Assembly: GCF_900111735.1 (NCBI RefSeq)
Contig: NZ_FOHW01000012.1
Location: 62,001 to 126,000, forward strand
Reading direction: 5' to 3'
Length of the DNA: 64,000 nucleotides
Source: Pseudomonas graminis
GTDB taxonomy: Bacteria; Pseudomonadota; Gammaproteobacteria; Pseudomonadales; Pseudomonadaceae
The position numbers and the translations under genes were made by a program. Numbering within the stretch: position 1 is the stretch's first letter; each line of letters begins with the position of its first letter. The notes below the pieces were generated by a model. It was given only the letters and a program-made list of their open reading frames with translations, did no database searches and had not been told where the DNA came from. Below are positions 27,807-36,106 of this stretch, piece by piece.

Positions 27807-28724
27807 TTAACGAACCGCACTCACCCCATCCAGTGTCGAAAACGACGTGTCCTTTGCCGTCAGCAGGAAGTCACGCATGTAGGGCGCGTCCAGCATGTCT
27901 GCGCGAATCGCCGCGTACAGCGTGGCGAACAATCCTTTCTCCCCCAACCGCTTCCCCTTCACGTACCCGCGTGAGCTGTATTCATGCAGCGCCCAGTGCG
28001 GCATCCCGCAGACGCCGCGGCCGCTGGCGACCAGTTGCATCATCATTACCGTCAGCTCGGACGTGCGCACCTGCGCCGGTTCGATGTCGGCCGGCTCGAG
28101 AAAGCGCGTGAAGATGTCCAGTCGGTCGCGCTCGACGGGGTAGGTGATGAGGGTTTCATTGATCAGGTCTTCCGGCACCACATAAGGCCTGGCCGCCAGC
28201 GGATGCTGATTGGCGACCGCGAGCATGGCCTCGTAGGTGAACAGCGGCACATAGGTAATGCCTGCCAGTTCCAGAGGGTCCGATGTCACCACCAGATCCA
28301 GATCGCCACGGGCCAGGGCGGGCAGGGGCGCGAAAGCGAAGCCTGACGCCAGATCAAGTTCTACCTCCGGCCACGCATCGCGGAACTGATCGATTGTCGG
28401 CATCAGCCACTGAAAGCAACTGTGGCATTCGATGGCCATGTGCAGGCGCCCGGCGACACCGCCGGCCAGCCGCGAGATATCCCGCTCGGCGTGACGCAGC
28501 TGCGGCAGTACCGAGTCGGCCAGTTGCAGCAGTCGCAAGCCCGCGCTGGTGAACCGCACCGGTTTGGTCTTGCGCACGAACAGTGGCATGCCCATGCGCT
28601 CTTCCAGCTCCTTGAACTGGTGCGACAGCGCCGATTGCGTGAGATGCAGACGGTCGGCGGCATCAACGAGGCTGTCTGCCTCGCGTAGTGCATGCAGTGT
28701 TTTCAGGTGGCGAATTTCCAGCAC
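27807..28724 (-). CDS. metR: LysR family methionine regulator MetR
   Basis: From the GTG at 28724 (GGAG eight bases upstream) the product is 305 residues, the usual MetR length. The helix-turn-helix contains AADRLHLTQSALSHQFKEL. The effector domain has MAIECHSCFQWLMP, the segment typical of MetR, which senses homocysteine. In Pseudomonas and enterics MetR activates the divergent metE. Here the divergent gene is only a metE fragment, although the MetR-type box between them remains. Confidence 0.92.
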   Translation of the reverse strand: MLEIRHLKTLHALREADSLVDAADRLHLTQSALSHQFKELEERMGMPLFVRKTKPVRFTSAGLRLLQLADSVLPQLRHAERDISRLAGGVAGRLHMAIECHSCFQWLMPTIDQFRDAWPEVELDLASGFAFAPLPALARGDLDLVVTSDPLELAGITYVPLFTYEAMLAVANQHPLAARPYVVPEDLINETLITYPVERDRLDIFTRFLEPADIEPAQVRTSELTVMMMQLVASGRGVCGMPHWALHEYSSRGYVKGKRLGEKGLFATLYAAIRADMLDAPYMRDFLLTAKDTSFSTLDGVSAVR

Positions 28725-28767
28725 CGACGGCGCTCCATGAGTAAATTTTGTGATCAACACGAATTTA

Positions 28768-28782
28768 ATGAGTTTGTCTCAT
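28768..28782 (+). promoter_or_regulatory. MetR-type box between metR and the metE fragment
   Basis: ATGAGTTTGTCTCAT is an inverted repeat and fits the MetR pattern TGAA-N5-TTCA with one change on each arm. It is 50-65 bases before the metE-like start. Confidence 0.55.
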
Positions 28783-28832
28783 GCAGACGTAAGTGTCGAC
28801 AATGGCGCCATCTTTTGAAGGAAGCAGTCAGC

Positions 28833-29564
28833 ATGGGCCAGGTCAACAACTCGAATTTTCCTCACACCGGCGTCGCCAGGGACTTCAAGCACATCCTCGA
28901 AACCCTGGGTGACGGCATTGATGTGGATTCGGTGCCGACGTTCACCCAGGACCAGCGCTTCAACCTGAGCTGGGCGCCGCTGTTCGATGAGGTCGACCAG
29001 GCCCGCGCATTGGGCAACACCGTCCGCCCCGAAATCATCGGCCCGCTGACGTACCTGTGGCTTGGGCAAGCGGAAGGCGAGGGCTTCGACAAGCTTGAGC
29101 TGCTCGATCGTCTGCTGCCGGTTTACGGGGAAATCCTTGGGCGGCTCGCGGGCAAGGGCGTCGAGTGGGTGCAGATCGACGAGCCGATCCTGACCCTCGA
29201 TCTGCCTCAGGACTGGAAGAACGCCTTCGAGCGCGCTTACCACGCCCTGCAATATTCGCCGCTTAAAAAGCTGCTCGCCGTCTCCTGCGGCGGGCTTGGA
29301 CTGGGCAGCAACCTTGGCCTTGCAGTGTGTTTGCCTGTGCAAGGCCTGCATGTCGACGTGCTGAGTGCGCCGGAGCAAATGCCCCTGGTGCTGGACCGCC
29401 TGCCCATTTACAAGGTGCTTTCACTGGGTGTCGCTGGCGAACTTGATCCCGCTGGCGCTGACGGTGAAGCCGCCCTTGAGGTGGTGAAGGAAGCTCAACT
29501 GCGCTTCGCCGATAACCTGTGGGTCTCAGATTCGATCAACACGCCGACAACTGCAGCCGCGTGA
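28833..29564 (+). CDS. Truncated MetE: part of the N-terminal domain only
   Basis: The ATG at 28833 with AAGGAAG upstream opens a 243-residue frame. Residues about 36-230 align by eye with MetE residues roughly 130-330: PTFTQDQRFNLSW, IIGPLTYLWLG, KLELLDRLLPVYGEI, GVEWVQIDEPIL, LPVQGLHVDVLSAPEQ and DRLPIYKVLSLG. The first 100 or so MetE residues are missing and replaced by an unrelated start. The C-terminal catalytic domain with the zinc and homocysteine ligands is absent. It therefore cannot be a methionine synthase alone. The open frame and normal codon use suggest a maintained or recently shortened gene. It may be a pseudogene or a stand-alone domain with another role. Confidence 0.8.
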   Translation: MGQVNNSNFPHTGVARDFKHILETLGDGIDVDSVPTFTQDQRFNLSWAPLFDEVDQARALGNTVRPEIIGPLTYLWLGQAEGEGFDKLELLDRLLPVYGEILGRLAGKGVEWVQIDEPILTLDLPQDWKNAFERAYHALQYSPLKKLLAVSCGGLGLGSNLGLAVCLPVQGLHVDVLSAPEQMPLVLDRLPIYKVLSLGVAGELDPAGADGEAALEVVKEAQLRFADNLWVSDSINTPTTAAA

Positions 29565-29696
29565 ATACACGTTGAGATGACCGTTTTGCTACCGCTCAGC
29601 CCTCTTCATCAAACTGTCACGCAACTGTGGCAGCGCGCTTGAGAAAACTTCATCAGACTCGCGGCCTACTGGGGTTCTGTGTGTCGGTGTTTTTCC

Positions 29697-30689
29697 ATGC
29701 GGGTTTTACTTTTTCTGGCTGCGCTCTTGTGCAGCCTGCCGTCTTTTGCGGCCTCTCGATGCGATGTTGACGTTCCCACGCAGGTGGCCGAGCTCGATGA
29801 CGTGCACCTGGCGTATCAAAGCATTGGCCGTGATTCCGATCCGGCGCTGCTGTTGGTCATGGGCCTCGGCGGGCAGCTCATCCACTGGCCGGATGAAGTG
29901 GTCGTCGCGCTGTGTCAGCAGGGCTTTCGCGTGATTCGCTACGACAACCGGGATGTCGGCTTGTCGACCTGGGTCCAGGCGCCGCCGAGCCCCAACCTCA
30001 CCTACGAAGTGCTGCGCTACAAAATCGGCCTGCCGGTGTCGGCGCCGTATTCGCTGACCGACATGGCTCAGGATGCGCTGGGCCTGATGGACGCGCTGCA
30101 CGTTCAGCAATTCCATGTGCTGGGGGCGAGCATGGGCGGCATGATTGCGCAGCATCTGGCGGACATGGCGCCCAAGCGCGTGGAGAGCCTGACGCTTATC
30201 ATGACCAGCTCCGGCGCGCCCGGGCTGCCGATGCCCAGCCCGGCGCTGTTGCAACTATTGGCCCGTCGCGGCGCCCCGGACCGGCAGACTGCCCTTGAGC
30301 AGCAGGCCGATCTTCTGGCGGCGCTGGGCAGCCCGGAGGTCAAGGATGATCGGCAGATGCTGCTGCATCAGGCGGCGGTTTCCTACGACCGGGCGTTCAA
30401 TCCTGAAGGCGTGAAGCGTCAGATTCTGGCGATCCTGTCCGAGCCCAGCCGAGTGGAGCTGTTGAATCGTCTGCGCGTGCCAACGCTGGTCGTCCACGGC
30501 ACGGCTGATCCGCTGCTGCCGGTCATGCATGGGATTCATGTGGCGGCGCATATCCAGGGCAGCCAGTTGAAGCTTATTCCCGGCCTGGCCCACCGTTTTC
30601 AGGAAGCCTTCAAAGCCCCGCTGCTGGCGGCCGTGTTGCCTTATTTGCGAGAGCATCGTGAAGACGCGTCCCACGTCGCGCAGCTCTGA
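29697..30689 (+). CDS. Exported alpha/beta-hydrolase
   Basis: From the ATG at 29697 the product is 330 residues with a signal peptide ([19 protein letters not shown]), so it is probably periplasmic. It has the alpha/beta-hydrolase fold: the oxyanion-region [20 protein letters not shown], the nucleophile elbow GASMGG, an acid in [10 protein letters not shown] and the histidine in GLAHRF. The likely activity is esterase or a related hydrolysis; the substrate is unknown. It appears to be a single gene. Confidence 0.88.
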   Translation: MRVLLFLAALLCSLPSFAASRCDVDVPTQVAELDDVHLAYQSIGRDSDPALLLVMGLGGQLIHWPDEVVVALCQQGFRVIRYDNRDVGLSTWVQAPPSPNLTYEVLRYKIGLPVSAPYSLTDMAQDALGLMDALHVQQFHVLGASMGGMIAQHLADMAPKRVESLTLIMTSSGAPGLPMPSPALLQLLARRGAPDRQTALEQQADLLAALGSPEVKDDRQMLLHQAAVSYDRAFNPEGVKRQILAILSEPSRVELLNRLRVPTLVVHGTADPLLPVMHGIHVAAHIQGSQLKLIPGLAHRFQEAFKAPLLAAVLPYLREHREDASHVAQL

Positions 30690-30799
30690 TGAGACGGCGG
30701 GGTTGACCCGCCCATTGAGGGGGTGCGTGCCGGTGTAGGGTTTGAGCGCCGACGTGATCGGCGTATCGTGGTGCTTTTCCTCTCTTGCACGAGGCTGCC

Positions 30800-31468
30800 A
30801 TGAGCACTCCGCTGAAAATCGATTTCATCTCCGACGTGTCCTGCCCCTGGTGCATCGTCGGCCTGCGCGCGCTGGACCAGGCGCTCGAACATCTGGGCGA
30901 TGAAATCCAGGCCGACATCCACTTCCAGCCCTTCGAGCTCAACCCGCAGATGCCGCCTGAAGGCCAGGACATCTTTGAGCACATCGCCGAAAAGTACGGC
31001 TCGACGCCGGAACAATTCCAGGCCAATGCCGAGAATATCCGCGAGCGAGGTGCTGAGCTCGGCTTCGTCTTCAAGCAGGGCGACCGGCGCATCTTCAACA
31101 CCTTCGACGCCCATCGACTGCTGCACTGGGCCGGGCTGGAAGGTAAGCAACACGCGCTGAAAGAAGCGCTGTTCACGGCGTATTTCAGCCACCACGCAAA
31201 CGTCTCCAGCCACCAGGTGCTGGCAGATGTTGCGCAAAAAGTGGGCCTGGACCGAGTGCGTGCCGAGGCCTTGCTGGGCAGCGACCAGTACGCCAGCGAA
31301 GTTCGCGAACTGGAGCAGTTGTGGGTGTCGCGGGGCGTGAGTTCGGTGCCGACGATCGTCTTCAATGAACAATACGCCGTGTCCGGCGGGCAGCCGGTCG
31401 ACGTGTTCGTCAGCGCCATTCGTCAGATCGTGGGCGAAGAGTCGAGCGTGGTTAACCGGGCCGACTGA
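30800..31468 (+). CDS. DsbA/FrnE-family thiol oxidoreductase
   Basis: The 222-residue protein has no signal peptide, so it is cytoplasmic. The thioredoxin-like active site CPWC lies at residues 15-18 in DFISDVSCPWC. The helical insertion follows (residues about 60-150), and VSSVPTIVFNEQYAVSGGQP contains the cis-proline loop, VPT. These features identify the FrnE group of DsbA-like proteins, linked to oxidative-stress tolerance in other bacteria. Its physiological partner here is unknown. Confidence 0.9.
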   Translation: MSTPLKIDFISDVSCPWCIVGLRALDQALEHLGDEIQADIHFQPFELNPQMPPEGQDIFEHIAEKYGSTPEQFQANAENIRERGAELGFVFKQGDRRIFNTFDAHRLLHWAGLEGKQHALKEALFTAYFSHHANVSSHQVLADVAQKVGLDRVRAEALLGSDQYASEVRELEQLWVSRGVSSVPTIVFNEQYAVSGGQPVDVFVSAIRQIVGEESSVVNRAD

Positions 31469-31630
31469 CAAGCGAGATGTTCCCTGACGCGCAGCGCGCA
31501 GGCGGTTGCTCCGAGGCTCTTCTGTCCTGGACGGCTGTTGATTGCGCTGCGCTATCGGCTGTTACGCATCGTTCGTTGCATTTCAAAAAACACTTGCTCC
31601 CCCCAGCCACTTTCGGATATCAATTTGTAC

Positions 31631-32344
31631 ATGATTAGACAGGTTCGGTTCGACAAGAAAAAACGTGTGGTGGATGAGCTGGCTCGACGTATCGAGTCCG
31701 GCCAGATGGGCTCGGGCGAGTTGTTGCCCGGCGAGAATCTGCTCGCACAGGAATTCAATGTCAGCCGTGGCACGCTGCGCGAGGCGCTGTCCGAGCTCAA
31801 GCGACGCAACTACATCGCCACGCAAACCGGGGTGGGCTCAATCGTGACCTACGACGGCATTTCGCTGGATCAGCGCGCCGGGTGGGCCCAGGCCCTGGCA
31901 GACACGGGCGCCAGGGTCAGTACCGAGGTTCTGCGTCTGGTGGCGGTGCAACGGCCTGACCTGGCGGGTCGGTTCGGCACGGCCGATTTCATCGCGCTGG
32001 ATCGCCGTCGAACGGCAGGCGATGGCAGCGTGGTGTCCCTGGAGCGTGTGCTTATTCCGGCCTGCGATGGCCTGGAGAACCTGCCCCGCGAAGGGCTGAT
32101 CGATGATTCACTGACGGTCACGCTGGCCGCCCACGGCTATGTCGGTGATCGCGGCGATCAGTGGATCGGCGCCGAGCCCCTGAGCAACGACGACGCGGTG
32201 CTGATGTTACGGCAGCCGGGCTCGGTGTTTCTCAAGGCGACGCGCACCACTTTTGATCGCCGGGAACGTTTCATGGAGCACGTGGAAAGCCTTCTGGATC
32301 CCGTGCATTTTCGTCTGCATCTGGCTTTTGGATCACCTACATGA
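31631..32344 (+). CDS. GntR/HutC family regulator of the nucleoside-like cluster
   Basis: From the ATG at 31631 the product is 237 residues. The N-terminal winged helix contains ELLPGENLLAQEFNVSRGTL and TQTGVGSIVTYDG. The C-terminal UTRA-type effector domain (about 80-235) would bind a small ligand. Its stop overlaps the next ATG (ATGA), so it is the first gene of a cluster with an ADP-ribosylglycohydrolase, an NCS1 permease and a PfkB kinase. E. coli yegW stands in the same relation to yegUV. It probably represses the cluster until the substrate appears. Confidence 0.9.
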   Translation: MIRQVRFDKKKRVVDELARRIESGQMGSGELLPGENLLAQEFNVSRGTLREALSELKRRNYIATQTGVGSIVTYDGISLDQRAGWAQALADTGARVSTEVLRLVAVQRPDLAGRFGTADFIALDRRRTAGDGSVVSLERVLIPACDGLENLPREGLIDDSLTVTLAAHGYVGDRGDQWIGAEPLSNDDAVLMLRQPGSVFLKATRTTFDRRERFMEHVESLLDPVHFRLHLAFGSPT

Positions 32345-33357
32345 CTGCACTGATCGACACGCGCGACCGAGGCCTGGGCGCTTTCTACGGACTGGCACTG
32401 GGCGACGCGTTGGGGATGCCGACGCAGTCCTTGAGTCGCGAGCAGATCAGGCAGCGATTCGACCGAATCACCGAGTTGCAGGCCGCCGGTGCCGATCAGC
32501 CCATTGCGCCGAACATGCCCGCAGGGTCGATCACCGATGACACCGAACAGGCGATCCTGGTCGCCGAGTTGCTGGTGGCCGGAGGCGGGCGCATTGAACC
32601 TTCGGATCTGGCACAGAGCCTGATCGACTGGGAAGCGGTGATGCAGGCCAAGGGGTCCCAAGACCTGCTCGGCCCCTCGACCAAACGCGCCATCGAGATG
32701 ATTCTGGCCGGGCACAGCCCTGAAGAAGCCGGCCGTTTCGGCACCACCAACGGCGCCGCCATGCGCATTACGCCGGTCGGCATTGCCTGTGATGTGCGCG
32801 AAGAAGCGCCCTTCATCGAGGCGGTCAAGCAGGCCTGCCAGGTCACCCACAACACCAATCTCGGCATCTCCAGCGCAGCGGCGGTAGCGGCGGTTGTCTC
32901 GGCGGGCATCAGCGGTGCCGGTCTCGGCGAAGCCCTCGAAGTCGGCGCCCGGATCGCCCATGAGGCGGAGCGCCACGGATACTGGATCGCCGGTGGCCGC
33001 ATTGCCGCTCGAATCCGCTGGGCTAAACGGCTGTGCGCCGACTGCAGCAATGAGCAACTGCCCGAATTGATTTATGACGTGATCGGCACGTCGGTCGCCT
33101 CCCAGGAATCGGTGGTCGCAGCGTTCGCCGTGGCGCATCAAGTGGCTCGCGGGCAGTTGTCGGCATTCGATGCGCTGTGCATGGCTGCCAGCCTGGGCGG
33201 CGACACCGACACCATCGCCGCCATTCTCGGGGCGATGCTCGGTGCCTGTGAAGGCATGATCGCGTGGCCCGAGCCGCTGATCAAACAGATCCAGACCGTT
33301 AACGGACTCGACCTCTATCCCGTGGTCGAGCAGTTGCTGTCCCTGCGCGGGGTCTGA
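32341..33357 (+). CDS. ADP-ribosylglycohydrolase family protein (YegU-like)
   Basis: The 338-residue protein has the dinuclear-magnesium motifs of the DraG family: LALGDALGMPTQ, SITDDTEQAILVAE and GGDTDTIAAILGAMLGA. Such enzymes cleave N-glycosidic bonds to ribose. Beside a nucleobase-type permease and a sugar kinase, the substrate is more likely a small N-riboside than an ADP-ribosylated protein; this is inference. No dinitrogenase or DraT genes are present. Translationally coupled to the GntR gene. Confidence 0.9.
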   Translation: MTALIDTRDRGLGAFYGLALGDALGMPTQSLSREQIRQRFDRITELQAAGADQPIAPNMPAGSITDDTEQAILVAELLVAGGGRIEPSDLAQSLIDWEAVMQAKGSQDLLGPSTKRAIEMILAGHSPEEAGRFGTTNGAAMRITPVGIACDVREEAPFIEAVKQACQVTHNTNLGISSAAAVAAVVSAGISGAGLGEALEVGARIAHEAERHGYWIAGGRIAARIRWAKRLCADCSNEQLPELIYDVIGTSVASQESVVAAFAVAHQVARGQLSAFDALCMAASLGGDTDTIAAILGAMLGACEGMIAWPEPLIKQIQTVNGLDLYPVVEQLLSLRGV

Positions 33358-33372
33358 CCCGACCGACGCCAG

Positions 33373-33430
33373 CCCATATAGAGAACAAGACCTACCTCGC
33401 GGCTCTATGCAGCGGCGAGTCAGGGTTTTT
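33373..33430 (+). promoter_or_regulatory. Foldable leader before the NCS1 permease (candidate riboswitch or attenuator)
   Basis: CTCGC (33396-33400) pairs with GCGAG (33415-33419), and CC/GG flanks extend the stem, which ends in GGGTTTTT. In addition ATAGAG (33378-33383) can pair with CTCTAT (33403-33408) in the hairpin loop, giving a possible pseudoknot or a competing fold. It lies about 90 bases before the permease start within a co-directional cluster. I do not recognise a known class. Confidence 0.35.
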
Positions 33431-33516
33431 GCAGCCTGCAGAAGCCCACGCTGACAAGGATGTCGTTTGCTTTGCGTACTGCCCACAACCAGAACAAATG
33501 GCACAGGAGCATTCCC

Positions 33517-34986
33517 ATGACGTCATCCAACGCCGCTCAAGGCGCAGGTCAGCTTGAAACACGCGGCATCGAACCGGTTCCGGAAAACGAATGCAACGGC
33601 CACCCGTTGCAGCTTTTCTGGGTGTGGTTTGCGGCCAATATAAGCATCCTCGGCCTGCCGCTGGGGGCGACGCTCGTGGCCTTTCGCGGGCTGTCGATCG
33701 GGCAGGCGATCATCGTGGCGATTCTCGGCGCGGCCGGTTCGTTTGCGGTGGTCGGGGTCATCTCCATCGCAGGTCGCCGGGGCAGGGCGCCCAGTCTTAC
33801 GCTGTCGCGGGCGATTTTCGGCGTGCGCGGGAATATCGGTCCGACCATCGTTTCGCTGATGTCGCGTCTGGGCTGGGAAACCGTGAACACCACGACCGCC
33901 GCTTTCGTACTGCTGTCGCTGTGCTCGATCCTCTTCGCCACGCCGGTGGAAGCCAAGAGTGCGCCGGGCCTGACCCTCGTGTTCATCGCCATTTTTGTGC
34001 TGATGACGCTGACCGTTTCCGGCCTCGGCCACGCCACCTTGCTGGTCATTCAGAAATGGGCGACGTACATTTTTGGCGCGTTGAACGTCATCGTCGGCGG
34101 GTTCCTGATCGCCCACATCGACTGGCCCGCTGTATTCAACGCCGCGCCTGCACCGGCGAGCGCGATGATCATCGGCATCGGCACCATGGCCGCCGGCACG
34201 GGCATCGGTTGGGCCAACGCGGGCGCCGACATGTCGCGCTATCAGCATCGCAGCGTCAAGGCCACGCGGCTGGTGGCGTCGGCCGCTTTCGGCGCGGGCA
34301 TCCCGCTGGTGCTCCTGATTACTCTGGGCGGGCTGCTGTCGGTGGGCAATGACCACCTGGCGTCGGCCACTGATCCGATCATCGCGATCCGCGAACTGCT
34401 GCCGACCTGGATGGCCGTGCCGTACTTGATCACGGCGTTCGGCGGGCTGCTGCTCTCCAACAACCTGTCGGTGTACTCGGCGGGCCTGACCACGCTGACG
34501 CTGGGCCTCAAGATCAAGCGCGTGCACGCCGTGATCGTCGACATCGTGGCGATCTTCGCCGGCTCGATTTACTTCATGCTGATCGCCGACAGTTTCTACG
34601 GCCCGTTCATCACGTTCATTTCGATGCTCGCCGTGCCGATCACTGCGTGGGTCGGGATCTTCATCGTCGACCTGATGCGTCGCCACTATTACTCACCGGC
34701 TGACTTGATGGACGTCTCGCCGCGCAGTGCTTACTGGTATCGCGGTGGTATCGAGTGGCGTGCGCTGGGTGCGTGGGCCCTGGCCATTGTGCTCGGTTAC
34801 AGCTTCACCACAGTCGCGACGACGCCGGAGAACGTGATATTCAAAGGTTTGCTGTCCGACTCGTGGTTCGGCCATAACGGGCTGGGCTGGATCGTCACCT
34901 TCCTGGTAGCGGGCGGTGTTTATGCCTTGCTGGGCGGTGCCCGTGACCGTCGTGTTGTTGCAGAAGAGGTTGTTCATGCCCGCTAG
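33517..34986 (+). CDS. NCS1 family permease (purine/cytosine/related compounds)
   Basis: From the ATG at 33517 (AGGAG eight bases upstream) the product is 489 residues with about twelve membrane segments. NCS1 features include FWVWFAANISILGLPLGA, RRGRAPSLTLSRAIFG, MSRLGWETVNT and GWANAGADMSRY. NCS1 carriers import nucleobases, hydantoins, thiamine or related heterocycles with sodium or protons. In E. coli the matching cluster has a nucleoside carrier (YegT) at this position, so the cargo here is probably an N-riboside or its base. It overlaps the kinase gene by 11 bases. Confidence 0.9.
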   Translation: MTSSNAAQGAGQLETRGIEPVPENECNGHPLQLFWVWFAANISILGLPLGATLVAFRGLSIGQAIIVAILGAAGSFAVVGVISIAGRRGRAPSLTLSRAIFGVRGNIGPTIVSLMSRLGWETVNTTTAAFVLLSLCSILFATPVEAKSAPGLTLVFIAIFVLMTLTVSGLGHATLLVIQKWATYIFGALNVIVGGFLIAHIDWPAVFNAAPAPASAMIIGIGTMAAGTGIGWANAGADMSRYQHRSVKATRLVASAAFGAGIPLVLLITLGGLLSVGNDHLASATDPIIAIRELLPTWMAVPYLITAFGGLLLSNNLSVYSAGLTTLTLGLKIKRVHAVIVDIVAIFAGSIYFMLIADSFYGPFITFISMLAVPITAWVGIFIVDLMRRHYYSPADLMDVSPRSAYWYRGGIEWRALGAWALAIVLGYSFTTVATTPENVIFKGLLSDSWFGHNGLGWIVTFLVAGGVYALLGGARDRRVVAEEVVHAR

Positions 34987-35917
34987 ATTGCTTTACACCG
35001 GCCAGGTCGTTGTCGATCTGGTCATGGCCCTGGACGCCTTGCCTCGCTCCGGCGGTGATGTGCTCGCCCGCTCGGCGGCCTTTGAAACGGGCGGAGGATT
35101 CAACGTGATGGCCGCCGCACGACGCAGTGGCATGCCAACGCTGTATCTCGGTCGCCACGGCGCGGGGCGTTTCGGCGATCTGGCGCGGCAGGCCATGGCA
35201 GCAGAAGGCATCGACATCGCGGCGGCGGCGTCGACGGTTCAGGACACTGGCCTGTCAGTGGCGCTTATCGAGCCTTCGGCCGAGCGCTCGTTCATTTCCT
35301 ACGTCGGTGCCGAGGGCGGTTTGTCGGCTGAAGATCTGCAGGGTGTCGATGTACAGCCTGAGGATTACGTCTTCGTCAGCGGCTACAGTTTGCTGCACGA
35401 AGGCAAGGTGTGGACGCTGCAGGACTGGCTCGCGCGGTTGCCGGCGGGGGCGGGCGTGGTGTTCGATCCGGGGCCACTGATCGATTCGCCCGAGGCGCCC
35501 GGGATGCAGGCGGTGTTGCCATTGATCACGCTGTGGACGAGCAATGCCGAAGAGGCGCTGCGCTTCACCGGGTGCGAGAGGATCGAAGCGGCCCTCGACA
35601 GACTGGCGCACTGGGTGCGCGACGACGCGTTATTGGTGGTACGTGATGGACCGAATGGCTGCTGGATCCGCGAGGGCGCCGAGACCCGACACGTGCGTGG
35701 CTTCCCGGTGACGGCCATCGACACCAACGGCGCCGGCGATGCCCATGCGGGCGTGTTGCTGGCCGGGCTGGCGTCAGGGCTTTCAGCTCCGGAGGCGGCA
35801 TTGCGCGCCAATGCGGCCGCGGCCATCGCCGTCACCCGCTGGGGCCCGGCGACCGCACCGACGGCGGCAGAAGTGGATGAGTTAGTCGGCAGCAGCGAAT
35901 TTCCCCTAGCACCCTGA
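34976..35917 (+). CDS. PfkB family sugar/nucleoside kinase (YegV-like)
   Basis: From the ATG at 34976 the product is 313 residues. It has the PfkB signatures: GGGFNVMAAARRSG near the start, ISYVGAEGGL, WTSNAEEALRFTG and the catalytic DTNGAGDAHAGVLLAGLASG, seen as DTNGAGDAHAG with the base Asp. The start lies within the permease gene, so translation is coupled. In the cluster it would phosphorylate either the imported nucleoside or the ribose released by the glycohydrolase. Which of these applies is not shown by the sequence. Confidence 0.9.
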   Translation: MPARLLYTGQVVVDLVMALDALPRSGGDVLARSAAFETGGGFNVMAAARRSGMPTLYLGRHGAGRFGDLARQAMAAEGIDIAAAASTVQDTGLSVALIEPSAERSFISYVGAEGGLSAEDLQGVDVQPEDYVFVSGYSLLHEGKVWTLQDWLARLPAGAGVVFDPGPLIDSPEAPGMQAVLPLITLWTSNAEEALRFTGCERIEAALDRLAHWVRDDALLVVRDGPNGCWIREGAETRHVRGFPVTAIDTNGAGDAHAGVLLAGLASGLSAPEAALRANAAAAIAVTRWGPATAPTAAEVDELVGSSEFPLAP

Positions 35918-35940
35918 TGATCCCCGCCATCGCATAACCT

Positions 35941-36074
35941 GTAGGAGCGTGGATTGTCCCGCGGTCTGGCGCGAAGCGGCAGCCAATCCGCTGACTGCGG
36001 TTCCTCAGGAAGGACCGAGTCGTCCGGTTTTACGACTGCTGCGCAGCCGATCGCGGGACAAGCCACGCTCCTAC
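35941..36074. repeat. REP-type pair, GTGGATTGTCCCGCG variant
   Basis: GTAGGAGCGTGGATTGTCCC on the left faces CGCGGGACAAGCCACGCTCC on the right, about 90 bases apart. Inner hairpins such as GAAGCGGCAGCC/GCTGCGCAG lie between. It separates the convergent kinase gene and aauR. Confidence 0.75.
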
Positions 36075-36106
36075 GGCCTGCGGCCAGAATCAAACAGCGA
36101 GCTTGG

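Noticed and set aside
33361-33440. Known riboswitch class (TPP, purine, preQ1 or guanidine) before the NCS1 permease
   Set aside because: The conserved core sequences of these classes as I know them are not present, so it is listed only as an unclassified foldable leader.
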